Shown here one piece after another: positions 1 through 11,000 of a stretch of 64,000 nucleotides of DNA (the stretch's first letter is position 1; each line of letters begins with the position of its first letter). This DNA is from Cymodocea nodosa (taxonomy: Eukaryota; Streptophyta; Magnoliopsida; Alismatales; Cymodoceaceae), in assembly GCA_036874045.1 (NCBI GenBank), contig CM072339.1:3975501-4039500 (forward strand). Direction: 5' to 3'. The notes under the pieces were generated by a model. The model had not been told where the DNA came from. It did not search any database and saw only the letters and a list, made by a program, of their open reading frames with translations. The position numbers were made by a program, and so were the translations under genes.

Positions 1-148
1 TAAGTTAGAAACATTAAGTTATATATATACACTTATGTTACTCGTTTAGTTAACAATAAAGTAACGACTTCTTATTACACTGATGAAAAATTTTTGGACG
101 AGAAAGTTTATTTTGTAGGAAATTTTTCAGAGATCCAAGACTGATGAT

Positions 149-151
149 TAA
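149..151. repeat. Target-site duplication TAA, left
   Basis: TAA directly precedes the left inverted repeat and is matched by TAA at 7552-7554. A 3-bp TWA duplication is the rule for PIF/Harbinger insertion. Confidence 0.85.
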
Positions 152-174
152 GGGGCTGTTAGTGCACACCGGAA
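152..174 (+). repeat. Left terminal inverted repeat
   Basis: This 23-bp end starts GGGG and contains GTTAGTGCACACCGGAA. It matches the reverse complement of 7529-7551 at 19 of 23 positions. Confidence 0.9.
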
Positions 175-249
175 AGTTCAGACGGAAAGGAAATGGAAAG
201 TTCAGAAGGAAAGGAAATAGAATGTCTGAAATGTCAGAATTTCCATACA

Positions 250-316
250 GGTTTAGTGCATCTATCGGAAAGTTCAAAAAGTTAGAATTCCTATGGGGCT
301 TTAGTGCACGCTAGAA
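250..316 (+). repeat. Subterminal copies of the Harbinger end
   Basis: Two further degraded copies of the terminal motif follow the left end: GTTTAGTGCATCTATCGGAA at 250-269, and a GGGGCTTTAGTGCAC copy starting at about 295. Subterminal motif clusters are often transposase or Myb-partner binding sites. That role is inferred here. Confidence 0.6.
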
Positions 317-785
317 TGTTTGGAAATTGAAAAAATAATGATTACAATATTAATTTATTTGATATTCAAATATAATTATTTACATTAAATGTTTTTAATT
401 GTACATTAGGAAATATAGAATAATAATCATCAAAATGCAAAAGGTCCCTAAAAGATAAGCATACTTTTACCATTAAAAATCTACATCTTCATTTTTTCTT
501 TGTAAATTAAATTTTATTATTATTTTTATTATTAATTCTTAGATATATATGTCTAATATTATTCTCTCTTTTTCTTAAATTTTTTATATTATTTTAACTA
601 TTACATAATATATTATGTGTATTTATAATTTTTTAAAAAATAATATGAAGATGTTATATCATTATTAATCCATTGTTTACGATTATTATTTTAATATATA
701 TGTATGTATATTTACTTAATTTGGCAAAAGCGAGAATGTCTTTGTTGAGCAGAAGAATAAAATATTTACTGATATATTATTATTA
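317..785. other. AT-rich noncoding DNA inside the Harbinger left arm
   Basis: This is very AT-rich sequence with many TATATA and ATTATT runs. I see no gene or structured repeat here. Confidence 0.7.
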
Positions 786-799
786 TTTACATATTTACT

Positions 800-1680
800 T
801 ATTGAAAAACGGTTAAACCGTAAATATATTGGTTCAACCGATAGATTATAAACTATTAATATTTATTAATATTGAAAACGGTTGAATCGATGATCTTTCG
901 GTTCAACCGATAATTTATGTTATATATATATATATATTAATCGGTTGAGTAGAGGGTTTTGCATATTTGTAATTTTTTATGATATTTTTGAATTGGTTGA
1001 ACCGATCATGTTCGGTTCAACCGATACTTTTTATATATATAAATATATATATATATGTATATATATTTGTATCGATCATGTTCGGTTCAACCGATACTTT
1101 CTATATATATAAATATATATATATATATATGTATATATTTTTGAATTGGTTGAACCGATCATGTTCGGTTCAACCGATACTTTTTATATATATAAATATA
1201 TATATATATGTATATATATTTGTATCGGTTGAACCGATCATGTTCGGTTCAACCGATACTTTCTATATATATAAATATATATATATATGTATATATATTT
1301 GCATCGGTTGAACCGATCATGTTCAGTTCAACCGATACTTTTTATATATATAAATATATATATATATATTTGTATCGGTTGAACCGATCATGTTCGGTTC
1401 AACCGATACTTTTTATATATATAAATATATATATATATATATGTATATATATTTTCATCGGTTGAATCGATAATGTTCGGTTCAACCGATACTTTTTATA
1501 TATATAAATATATATATATGTATATATGTATATATATTTTTTGAATTGGTTGAACCGAACATGTTCGGTTCAACCGATACTTTTTATATATATAAATATA
1601 TATATGTATATATATTTTTTGAATTGGTTGTTCGAGAAAATCGATACTTTATATATATATAAATAAATATATATATATGT
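800..1680. repeat. Palindromic AT-rich minisatellite
   Basis: About eight or nine tandem units of roughly 70-95 bp each hold an inverted pair, GGTTGAACCGA then TCGGTTCAACCGAT, separated by about six bases (TCATGT), followed by CTTTTTATATATATAAAT and a TA-rich run. Each arm is itself nearly palindromic (GGTT/AACC), so every unit could form a strong hairpin or cruciform. The first copies (about 808-940) are looser and the last (1621-1670) is degenerate. Short reading frames across this block only translate the repeat. The core TATCGGTTCAACCGA also appears in the Athila elements further right. Confidence 0.9.
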
Positions 1681-2008
1681 ATATGTATTTTAAGATTAAA
1701 ATAATAAGAATAATTTATAATCTATGGTTTGAACTAATAGATTTAAGATTTCAACCAAAATATATTATAGCACACTACCTGAAATTGTGTAATTAATACA
1801 TCAATCTGTAATTTTATTTTTAAAAATGAAAATGATATTAATGACTTGAAAAAGTATACATGCTCTAATTATTACAACATAAATTTAAAAAGTAGTCTAA
1901 AAGTACAAAGCATACAAAGTTTTACAACATCAATCTACACAATAGTCCAAAGATACAAAGCATTCTACTTATTACTTATTAAGATCCAAAGGTATAATAT
2001 AAATGGAC

Positions 2009-3421
2009 TTAAATAGTCCTTCCATCCCACATTGCCATCATCATATCCTCACGCATCTTATCAGCTAATTCTTTTCGTTGTTCTTGACTCGTTCCAACCT
2101 GTGAATGTCCATCCATATGCACTTCTTCTGTTGGTTGTATATCATCAGTAATATTTAATTCTTCTAACTCATCTTGCAAATCTTCAAGTAAATCTTCTTT
2201 ATCAGCCAATCGAATGAAATTGTGAAGTAAAAAACATGCGATCACAATCTTTACTTGTGTTTCATATGGATATGGCATCTGACCTCGTAAGATTGAAAAA
2301 CGATGTTTCACAACTCCAAATGTACGCTCAATGACTGTTCTTAGTTGTGAATGCCTGTAGTTAAAGTTTTCTACAGCATTACTAGGAAGTCTATCATTAA
2401 CATAATCAGATAAATGATAGCGTACACCTCAAAATGGGCAAATATACTCTGGTCGATTGGAATATCCAGCATCTACCAAGTAAAACTTACCTATAGAAGA
2501 ATAGAAATTAGTATGATTCTGTGCATATTACTTGAAACTCATATATATTGCATTTACCTGGAGGAACTTTGAAACCATTAGGTCTACTAATTGCATCTTG
2601 AAGGATACGAGCATCAACTGCTGATCCTTCCCAACCAGCTAAAATATATGTAAATCTCATATCAAAATTACATGCTGCCATCACATTTTGAGACAATTCA
2701 CCTTTCCTATTTCTAAATCTAGCTGTTTCTTGTCCAATAATAGTTGCTTTGATATGAGTACCATCAATAGCTCCAATGCAATCCTATACACATTAAACAT
2801 CATTTAATCTTATTCCTTAAATAAGATAAAAACTACAATGACATTACAAAAGTCAATACATACCTTAAAATATGGATAAACATTTACATCATCTATAATT
2901 CGACTTGGTGTTGAAGATGAAGGTCTTGCTATAAGCACATGATGTAGACGTATTATAGCATTTAATACTTCATTAAAGTATTTGCTAACACTCCAATTTG
3001 AACGACTAAATCGCTCAACTGTTACTTCATACCTTTGATTTTGCCCTACTGTGACAAGGAACATGGCAAATTTCTCTTCAACACTAATGTTGTTGGTATC
3101 AGCAATAACTCCTTCATTTCTCATTAAAGAACAAAAACTTTTAAACACACTTTGACTCATTCTGTAAATCTTCCGACAATTGTAAGCTTGATGAGGTTGA
3201 CAAGGATCTAGTAATCTCTTAATGTAATCTACACCTTCTTTACTATATATACGACTTGTGTTATTGTATAGTAATAGTGACGTACTTGCCATTTTTGCTA
3301 AAATTGTCCATGACATTAATAGACGTAGTCGCCTTCTTCTAGCCACTTCTTCTTCATCCAGTATGAATGAAATTGCATTATCAACTGTAGTAGTAAACAT
3401 GTCACTGGGATTCATCCTCAC
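2009..3421 (-). pseudogene. PIF/Harbinger DDE transposase (HARBI1-type), one stop
   Basis: The nuclease of the element cuts and rejoins DNA at its ends. Three exons are supported by GT-AG borders: 3421-2864, 2783-2558 and 2490-2009, with introns at 2784-2863 (80 bp) and 2491-2557 (67 bp) that restore one frame. The first catalytic Asp is in DCIGAIDGTHI, just after the first intron; the second is in GSAVDARIL at about 2600; the Glu is in VIERTFGVVKHRF at about 2310-2340. The C-terminus KIVIACFLLHNFIR is typical of plant PIF transposases. The chosen start (MRMNPSDMF) follows an AG. A TGA at 2429-2431, where relatives usually have Arg, interrupts the third exon between the second and third catalytic residues. 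A CGA-to-TGA change fits methyl-CpG decay. Confidence 0.9.
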
Positions 3422-5302
3422 CTACAAAATAACAAGAATACTACGAATATACCATTTCACATTTCAATATATAAAAGACATTTCACATTTTTAAGAAAAT
3501 AAAAGACATTTCACATTTTTAAGAAAAAAAAAGACATTTCACATTTTTAAGAAAATAAAAGACATTCGATGTTTCAACTAATAAAAAGCATTTTACATTT
3601 CATAATGATAAGTCATTTCACATTTCAATATATAATATCTAGTGTTCATTTCATCCATATATGACCTCCCACAAAAAGATTGGAAAGAAAGTGAATTCAT
3701 GCACAAAACAAACATTTCATCCATTGTAACCATATGCTCACTTCCTAAACCTCAACCATCCACAATGCATTTCTGCTGGTAAACTTAAGAACATTTTACA
3801 AAATTCTGGCTTTTGGAATAACTCCATAGCTTCATATTGTTCTTCTGTAGAAAGACCTTCAATCTGAAGTGACGCTGCAACAGCATGATCTAAATAGTTT
3901 TTAGTCTTTTCTTTAATATCAACCAACCTTTCCTGTACTTCAACTAATTTTTTTTGTGTATCAACCAACTCTTTAAATTGCTCGTTCCGTGTAGCTTGAT
4001 TTTGTTAATCTATTTCACACATATGCATAATGGTGACTGATGCATCTTTAAATGAATCTGCTATGATTTGATGGGACACTGCATGAGGTCTTGCTCGTCT
4101 CTTCTTCTTCTCAGTTGCCACCCTTGAACTTCCTCCTGATGAAGGAGGTAAATCAGAATCCATGTCCATTGTTTCCTGAGTAGTATTGAAAGTGTTCATT
4201 TCCACATCCTGCGTGTTTGGTACAAACTCTACCTCATCACCTTGTTTAGCCATATTCCTAGTGGCCATACTACCTTCAAATATTTGTTGCAATTGCTCAA
4301 ATATCAAGCATGGTTTGCCTTCTTCTAGCCACTTCTTCTTCATCCAGTATGAATGAAATTGCATTATCAACTGTAGTAGTAAACATGTCACTGGGATTCA
4401 TCCTCACCTACAAAATAACAAGAATACTACGAATATACCATTTCACATTTCAATATATAAAAGACATTTCACATTTTTAAGAAAATAAAAGACATTTCAC
4501 ATTTTTAAGAAAAAAAAAGACATTTCACATTTTTAAGAAAATAAAAGACATTCGATGTTTCAACTAATAAAAAGCATTTTACATTTCATAATGATAAGTC
4601 ATTTCACATTTCAATATATAATATCTAGTGTTCATTTCATCCATATATGACCTCCCACAAAAAGATTGGAAAGAAAGTGAATTCATGCACAAAACAAACA
4701 TTTCATCCATTGTAACCATATGCTCACTTCCTAAACCTCAACCATCCACAATGCATTTCTGCTGGTAAACTTAAGAACATTTTACAAAATTCTGGCTTTT
4801 GGAATAACTCCATAGCTTCATATTGTTCTTCTGTAGAAAGACCTTCAATCTGAAGTGACGCTGCAACAGCATGATCTAAATAGTTTTTAGTCTTTTCTTT
4901 AATATCAACCAACCTTTCCTGTACTTCAACTAATTTTTTTTGTGTATCAACCAACTCTTTAAATTGCTCGTTCCGTGTAGCTTGATTTTGTTGATCTATT
5001 TCACACATATGCATAATGGTGACTGATGCATCTTTAAATGAATCTGCTATGATTTGATGGGACACTGCATGAGGTCTTGCTCGTCTCTTCTTCTTCTCAG
5101 TTGCCACCCTTGAACTTCCTCCTGATGAAGGAGGTAAATCAGAATCCATGTCCATTGTTTCCTGAGTAGTATTGAAAGTGTTCATTTCCACATCCTGCGT
5201 GTTTGGTACAAACTCTACCTCATCACCTTGTTTAGCCATATTCCTAGTGGCCATACTACCTTCAAATATTTGTTGCAATTGCTCAAATATCAAGCATGGT
5301 TT
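3331..5302. repeat. 986-bp tandem duplication across both Harbinger genes
   Basis: 3331-4316 and 4317-5302 are two copies in direct tandem, followed by the same GCCTT again at 5303. The junction has a 5-bp microhomology. Reading the copies side by side, the only difference I noticed is A at 4007 versus G at 4993, so the event is young. Each copy holds the 3' part of the Myb/SANT gene, the gap with a small array of ATAAAAGACATTTCACATTT units (about 3470-3570 and 4456-4556), and the 5' end of the transposase gene. Confidence 0.93.
3738..4407 (-). pseudogene. Duplicated chimeric fragment: transposase start joined to Myb/SANT end
   Basis: This is the by-product of the tandem duplication. On the minus strand it starts with the first codons of the transposase (start ATG at 4407-4405), crosses the duplication junction at about 4317, and continues into the C-terminal half of the Myb/SANT protein. 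An open frame at 4391-4005 joins the two by chance, in a different frame from the transposase. A TAA at about 4005-4007 replaces the CAA of the intact copy, so the last third (3968-3738) is cut off. It has no DNA-binding domain. Confidence 0.8.
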
Positions 5303-5758
5303 GCCTTTGTAGCTTTCACACTCTAGATGTGCCTATAAAAAGAAAATTGTAGTCAAATGGAAAAAGATAAAGATTACAATATTTTATAAGTCATAAGTGA
5401 TTAAAAAATTAACCTTAACGAACTCTTTCCAAATCTCATCATCAATGTCAGTGTAACCTTGGATGAAATTCCAACCCCATCCACTCTGGTTGGCAATTTT
5501 GGAGTAATTTCGATACATTAGTCGCCAAGTTTTTAAGCGACTTTCTACATTCTTCCTTGTGATACCTATGTTTCTTCTAGTATTGTATTTTTCAATTACT
5601 TCATCCCAAGTGCTACCTTTGATTTTTCCATCATGAGTTTTCTTATTTCCTTCATTCAATACTTCTGCTAAAATATCTAAGAAATACGCATCTGCTTCAG
5701 CATTCCAACTAATGTAACTTCTACCTCCACCTGTCCTTCCCTTATCAGGAGTACTCAT
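4724..5758 (-). CDS. Harbinger Myb/SANT-like partner protein
   Basis: This is the second protein of plant PIF/Harbinger elements, which is thought to bind element DNA and carry the transposase to the nucleus. Exon 1 is 5758-5414 and exon 2 is 5332-4724; the 81-bp intron at 5333-5413 has GT-AG borders and keeps the frame (EFVK joined to AHLECESYKG). Exon 1 holds a Myb/SANT-like domain with SYISWNAEADAYFLDIL, the conserved WDEV and LKTWRLMYRNY. Exon 2 has an acidic linker, a basic stretch EKKKRRARPH that could be a nuclear signal, and a predicted coiled coil rich in Lys and Glu (ELVDTQKKLVEVQERL). The frame is about 317 residues long with no lesion seen. Its 3' part is duplicated just downstream. 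Confidence 0.88.
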
Positions 5759-7030
5759 TTTCTACACAAGCACAGTTTCAACAACTACAATAAAACATAT
5801 GGAATAACAACAATAATACAAATATTCATATGCATTTGCAAATACCATTACATTCATATTTTTGTCAAAATCATATAAGAGAATTGCAAAAGTAAAAACA
5901 AAGTAAAACAATTAATCATTGGACATGCTACACACGTTATGTAAAATGAAATTTGTGGGAGTTCTACACAAAAGATTGGTCAAATCTTCTATGTGATGTT
6001 TGACAAAGGTTTAATTGATTCTTATAACTAATGTGCATCTATTGAACAAAGTGACATTTGAAACTCATAACATGAAGGAAGAAAATAGTATTATAAACTA
6101 TTTATAATGGAAACAAATGTTCGACTAGAATTTTTTTTCCTAGATCTCAAAGCAGCATAACAAAATAAAATCCAAACTCTTGCAAAGGTGGTAGTTAAGA
6201 ATACCCAGCTATCAAGCAATGTTTCATCTTTCTCACACATACTACAGATTCCATAAATTAATGCTACTTTCAATCATCAATGAAAATTAGATATAATAAA
6301 TTAGCATCAAATGTACAAATCCAGCAAATAAGAAAATGACCTACTTGCTTATGAAATAACTTCACAAATGTAAAAAGTATATGTAAAAATCAGGAATGTT
6401 GGGATTAAAATTTGTAACATGTGCAAGAAAACCATTTTGCAAGTAAATTTACAAATTTTCATATTAACGAATCAAAACTAAGTTAACTATTCACAAGATA
6501 AAATGCTACTAATCAAAAGAGAAATTTTGATTACATATTCTACGTAGCAATATAATTATGCAAAAAGGTGTATGTTGAAAAATGTGGCTGATAACTCATA
6601 CGTTGTCTTCAAAGTAACTTTTTAATTGATTTGTTCCAAGGGAAAATTGACCTACAAAATATATGTAATACTAGTTCAGAAGTACACAGAAACTTACCAA
6701 CTCAAGAAGACGTTTTTTACCATCAACTTGTTGCTGGCTCAAGCAAACATCACCATTAGCAGATCCCTTGGTTAACAACAACAATCTATTTCGATTTTCA
6801 CCAGTCAAACATGACAGAGTCAACACTTTCTTTCCACTTAAACATGTTTGATTAGTATTATAAACATGAGATCTGGTTTATTACCTTCGTGCATCAGTAA
6901 AGCATGCAATAAAATTGGGGAAAAAATATTCTTCCAACGCACTCGTGTATCAGATGCTATTATAGTGATTAAAACAACGGCACTTCGAGTTTATTGAAAG
7001 TGAATAAAGATTTGTATCTTTAGGCCAAAC
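5759..7030. other. Noncoding 5' region of the Harbinger genes
   Basis: This is AT-rich sequence between the Myb/SANT start and the GC-rich right arm. It presumably holds the 5' untranslated region and possibly introns of a minus-strand transcript. I see no coding region or clear promoter box that I can support. Confidence 0.5.
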
Positions 7031-7440
7031 CTATTGGGTGGGCAACGACGGGCGACAACAGCTTCGAGCGACAACGGCAGCTAGGGTGATAGTGGAGGCT
7101 TCAGGTGACAGCGGCGGCTTCAGGCGACAGCGAGGGCAGGGGTGGTTTCGATGTGAGGAGGTTTCAACGGTGCACACCGGAAGCGGCTTCTGTGAGGGCG
7201 AGCAGTGAGCGCGACAGTGAGCGCGACTGCCAGTGCGAGTACGACGACGACTGTGAGGGCGAGTGCGAGCAGCAAGCGTGACGACGAGCACAACTGCGAG
7301 TGCGACGGCAACGGCGAGCGTGAGGGAGGGTGAGTGTGTGCGCGAGAGGGCAAAAATCGCGTGCCCTCTGGGCGAAAATCGCATGCGCGAGGGTGGGAAA
7401 ATTTCCGTCGGAAATGGAAATTGAATCTTATATATGGACG
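7031..7440. repeat. GC-rich, CpG-rich simple-sequence block in the Harbinger right arm
   Basis: This block is far richer in G and C than anything else in the window. It is built from short variations of GGCGACAGCGG and GCGAGTGCGAGC. It lies upstream of the minus-strand gene pair, so a promoter role is possible. Open frames across it give Arg/Ser/Pro-rich low-complexity translations and are not credible proteins. Confidence 0.65.
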
Positions 7441-7528
7441 GAAATGTGTAAAATTCCTTTCCGTCAATTGACATGCATACTAACGACTTACAAAAGGAAA
7501 GTTTGAACTTTCCTTTCCTTTCCATGAA

Positions 7529-7551
7529 TTCCGATGTGTACTAACCCCCCC
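7529..7551 (-). repeat. Right terminal inverted repeat
   Basis: Read on the minus strand it starts GGGG and contains GTTAGTACACATCGGAA, the partner of 152-174. TAA at 7552-7554 completes the target duplication. Confidence 0.9.
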
Positions 7552-7554
7552 TAA

Positions 7555-8244
7555 AGGAAATTTGAAATATAAACGTGGGTTGGAACGTGTGTGTTTCGAT
7601 GAAGGAAAAAGAAAAGACGTGGAGAAGTGGAAAACTGGTAGTGATTAAACGTGGAGGATATGCATGAAATGAAGATAGAGTATAAAAGGCATAGAGTTCT
7701 CATTGATTAAACCATCCTTGCACACCAAAAAGAAAAATCTTTTCAAGGATCAAACCATCCCTGCACACCAAAAGAAAAATCTTTTTCAGAGATCAAAAAC
7801 ACCTCTTCGGGCAAAATCTCTCAAGTGGAAGAAAATTCAGTGAAGCATAAAAAGGTAAGATTTTCGTCACTAAAGATTTGAAGTATCATAAGAAAGCAAA
7901 TTCGGTGTAGCATAAAAAGACAAGATATTCGTCACTGAAAAATTGCTGAAGAAAGAAGAAGAAAGATCTCAAACAGGGAGAAATATTTTAAATTCCGCAA
8001 ATTAGTTTTCTCTATTTGTAGTTATAAAATTGTATAGATGAAACATGGTATCGAAATATAATTGCATCTACAATTTCTAAAGAGAATTGAATTGTATATT
8101 GTAATTGAAACCTTGAATAAAAATGATTTTATGAAAACAATATCTCGACTTGGTTTTGAGTTTTAAAGTTTCAATTATATTTTAGAAAATATTAAAAATA
8201 CACAATTCACCCCCCTCTTGTGTAGCCATACGATCCTACATATT
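7555..8244 (+). mobile_element. SIRE-like copia LTR, 3' part, plus strand
   Basis: The segment ends with a stretch typical of SIRE LTR ends (ACAATTCACCCCCCTCTTG ... GATCCTACA). A TATA box (TATAAAAGG, 7681-7689) lies about 550 bp before the end, as expected for an LTR promoter. Two small local duplications follow the TATA box: units at about 7708 and 7750, and at about 7839 and 7905. The last 95 bp match, in reverse, 18848-18943. The start was not found; the Harbinger element may lie inside this LTR. No primer site follows 8244. Confidence 0.7.
7681..7689 (+). promoter_or_regulatory. TATA box of copia LTR
   Basis: TATAAAAGG is followed after about 35 bp by an A-rich leader and lies upstream of a recognisable LTR end. 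Confidence 0.55.
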
Positions 8245-8727
8245 TTATAAATAAAAAGAGATTTCGGAGAGTTACAGAGATAACTATCTGATGCTCAGCT
8301 GCAATTTCAGATAGTTATAGATAACTCATCAAAAGTTCACTTAAGTCATTCATTATGGTTTCGACACATGTACTTTAGGAAATAATAAAATATTCTCTCA
8401 AAACATAACTGTTCAGCAATTTAAACATAACTATCCGATATGTTCGGTCTATTAAACATAACTGTCTGAATATGTTCGGTATGTTAAACATAACTATCCA
8501 AAATATCAGAAAATTCAGATACTTAAGAATTTCACAGCCTGCAACTTACCGACAGTTCAAAAATGTACTAAATTAACATTAATTCCCCCAAATTAAGCAA
8601 ATTCTTCAATTAAAGCATATTACAGTGCAATTATAACATAATGACTTAATTCTTATATGATATGCTAAATATTATGCAATTAACCATCATTTAACCGTTA
8701 ATAATATGTACTTTTTTATTCTAAACA
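8245..8727 (-). mobile_element. Athila-type LTR fragment, inverted
   Basis: Read on the minus strand from 8727 it begins TGTTTAGAATAAAAAAGT and follows the first part of the Athila LTRs at 32836 and 35816, including the CG-GAT-AGTTA palindromes. It breaks at 8244 against the SIRE-like LTR end. The right neighbour (CCTAACG) does not look like a polypurine tract, so this is a truncated or solo LTR. Confidence 0.8.
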
Positions 8728-10980
8728 CCTAACGATATGATCGTCATTTCCTTTACAAGTTTATGGTACATCTTCCTTATTGAGGAATGAGATGTTAGGT
8801 GTATTTTATTGTTAAAGAATTTACTCCTTAGGTGGTTGTGAGATTCCTTGGGATGCATAGACTAAATAGCTAGACTACCTCACCTGATTTGGGTAGTCTT
8901 CATCCTTGGTTGTTTGATAACCTTGGAAGGTTTTGTTTATGAGGTATGCCTGTCGTGTGATTGAGATTCCTTTGCGAGCTATTAGGTTGTTGTTTAGCCT
9001 ACTAGTATGAGGTTGATGGGTAGCTTTGTCCTAAAAGGTTGGTCACAATAGAATGTCGAACGAAAAACTCTTAATAATGGATAGCATATCAAGTGATCGT
9101 ATCAGTTGGATTGTAGAAAATGGGGTTTGACTAGAGATGGTAGAGAAGTGATGGTTGAAGAAGGTAGGGTAAATAGACTTAACAAAGAAGGAATGACCAA
9201 TGTCGAGTCAAAGGACCTAACAAAATGACTAGATATTGAATGTTGACTTTCAACAAAGGTTATACAATTAGGTTGACACATTGGTTGGTCAAACCAAGGA
9301 AGAAAAGAAAAGAGACAATTAGAGATTGTTAGATCAACAAATCCAACAAACTCATAGATGTCAAATGGTACCCTTTGACAAAGGGGGTCTAGTCATACCA
9401 ACACTTTAGTTGGTTTGACTAGGAAAGAAAAGAAAAAGGTCAAGTGTAGATTATCGGATCAATAAATTCAACAAAAAAACAAATGTTGGATGATATCCTT
9501 GGATAAAGGAGATTTGATTAGATCGATACTTTGGTTAGTTAGACCAAAGAAGGAAAATGGACAAGTGTGGATTGTTAGATCGATCAATTCGATAAATCCA
9601 CAAATGTCAGATGTCCCTCTAGTTTAGATAAACAAGATGGATAAGTCCATGGGGTTTAAACTTGACCTAACGATGAGATGGTTAGTGTCATGTTGATGGA
9701 CTCAACAATAGGCCAATTATCAAATGATGCACTTTGACAAAGGGGATTTGGTTGGACCAATACTTTGGTCAGTCAAACTAGAGGAGTAAGGAAAATGGAC
9801 AAGTGTGGATTGACAAATCAGTAGATTCAACAAACCCACAAATATCAGGTGTCTGTCTAGTTTGGATAAACTAGATGAACAAGTCCATTAGATTTAGGCT
9901 TGACTTAAAGGAGAGGAGATGGCTAATGTTGGGTCAATGGGCCTGACAACTAGCCAATTGTTGAATGAAACCCTTTGATAAAGGGCATTTAATTGGACCA
10001 AAGAAGAAAGGAGAAGGGGCAAGTGTAAATTGTCAAAATGGAAGATTCAAGAAACCTATAAATGTCTGGTGTCTAGCCATTGAGTGTAATTTACCTAAAC
10101 AACATGGACAAGTTTATTTAGTCTAGACTTGACTCAATAAAAGGGAGGTGGTCAGTGTCAGGTTGTTGAACCCAACAATTGGTTAGTAGTTAGATGATAC
10201 CCTTCGACAAAAGAGATTCAGTTGGACCAATACTTTGATCACTTTGACTAAAGGGAAGGAAGAAAATGATAAGTGTGGATTGTTGGATCGACGGAGCTAA
10301 CAAACCCATAGATGCTTGTGTAGTTTTCCTAAACTACATGGACAAGTCTATTGAGTCTAGACTTAAATCAATAGAGGAGAGGCGACCAATCTATTTTGTT
10401 GGATCGATACTTTGGTTAGTTGAACTGAAGAAGAAAATGACAAGTGTAGATTATCAGATTGACGGAACTAACAAGTCCATAGATGTCATCTATTTGTATA
10501 GTAGGTAAACTACATAAGTAGGTCTTTTCAATCTATACTTGACTCAACGTAAGGGAGGTGCTTAGTGTTGAGTTGTCAAACACAACAATTGACTAGTAGT
10601 CAGATGATACCCTTTGACCGTAGGGATTTAGTTGAATTGATACTTTGACTAATTTGATTGAATGAAAAGAAGACAACAACCAGAGTAGTTTGTTAGATCA
10701 ATAGAAGTAACAAGCCCACAAATGTCGAATGCCCGTGTTGTTTAAGTAAACTACTAGCTACTTATTGGGTTTAGGGTTGAGTCCAAACTTGACTCAATAG
10801 AAGGAAGGTGGTCGGTGTCTAGTTACGAGACTCAACAAGTGGCTAGTAGTCAGATGATGCCCTCCAACAAAGGGGATTCAATTAGATTGATACTTTGATC
10901 AATCTAACTAGAGGGAAACAAGAAAATGACAAAACCATATTTTCTTTCAACACACATCATCAAAACAAAAATACTCAACA
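8728..10980 (-). mobile_element. 3' LTR of the minus-strand SIRE-like element, with tandem repeats
   Basis: The LTR starts at 10980 on the minus strand (TGTTGAGTATTTTTGTTTTG), just after a polypurine tract, and extends left. About 9060-10930 is made of diverged tandem units of roughly 180-250 bp. Each has a word like GATCGATACTTTGGTTAG followed by AAGTGTGGATTGTTGGATC and an AACAAACCCACAAATGTC block. Landmarks of successive units lie near 9390, 9522, 9752, 9990, 10218, 10400, 10630 and 10880. The expected LTR end (GATCCTACA type) is missing on the left, so the LTR is truncated or rearranged at the inverted Athila fragment. I see no coding region. Confidence 0.65.
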
Positions 10981-10990
10981 ATCTCCCTCT
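10981..10990 (-). promoter_or_regulatory. Polypurine tract of the minus-strand copia element
   Basis: On the minus strand AGAGGGAGAT directly precedes the LTR start at 10980, after TTGTCATCATCAAAA. A second purine run (AAAAAGGGGGAGA) lies at about 11288-11300. SIRE elements typically end with such a tract. Confidence 0.7.
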
Positions 10991-11000
10991 TTTTGATGAT

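Larger units (their letters stand above)
152..7551 (-). mobile_element. PIF/Harbinger DNA transposon, near complete
   Basis: Terminal inverted repeats and a 3-bp TAA target duplication bound this 7.4-kb element, as expected for PIF/Harbinger. It carries the two genes typical of the plant group, both on the minus strand: a DDE transposase (2009-3421) and a Myb/SANT-like protein (4724-5758). The interior also holds a palindrome-rich minisatellite near the left end, a 986-bp tandem duplication spanning parts of both genes, and a GC-rich segment inside the right end. The transposase has one in-frame stop, so this copy is probably not autonomous now, but the good ends and single visible lesion suggest it was active fairly recently. 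The left flank (1-151) and the right flank contain similar SIRE-LTR-like words (TTTTTCAGAGATC at about 123 and 7783), so it may have inserted in a copia LTR. Confidence 0.93.

Noticed and set aside
979-1465. Two open frames of 85-110 codons
   Set aside because: They are translations of the TA-rich palindromic minisatellite (repeating Tyr/Ile text), not proteins.
7031-7525. Arg/Ser/Pro-rich frames of 115-164 codons
   Set aside because: They lie in a low-complexity GC-rich block and overlap the Harbinger terminal repeat. No domain is present.
9060-10930. CRISPR-like repeat array
   Set aside because: The repeats are long, diverged and directly adjacent, without uniform spacers, and this is plant DNA.
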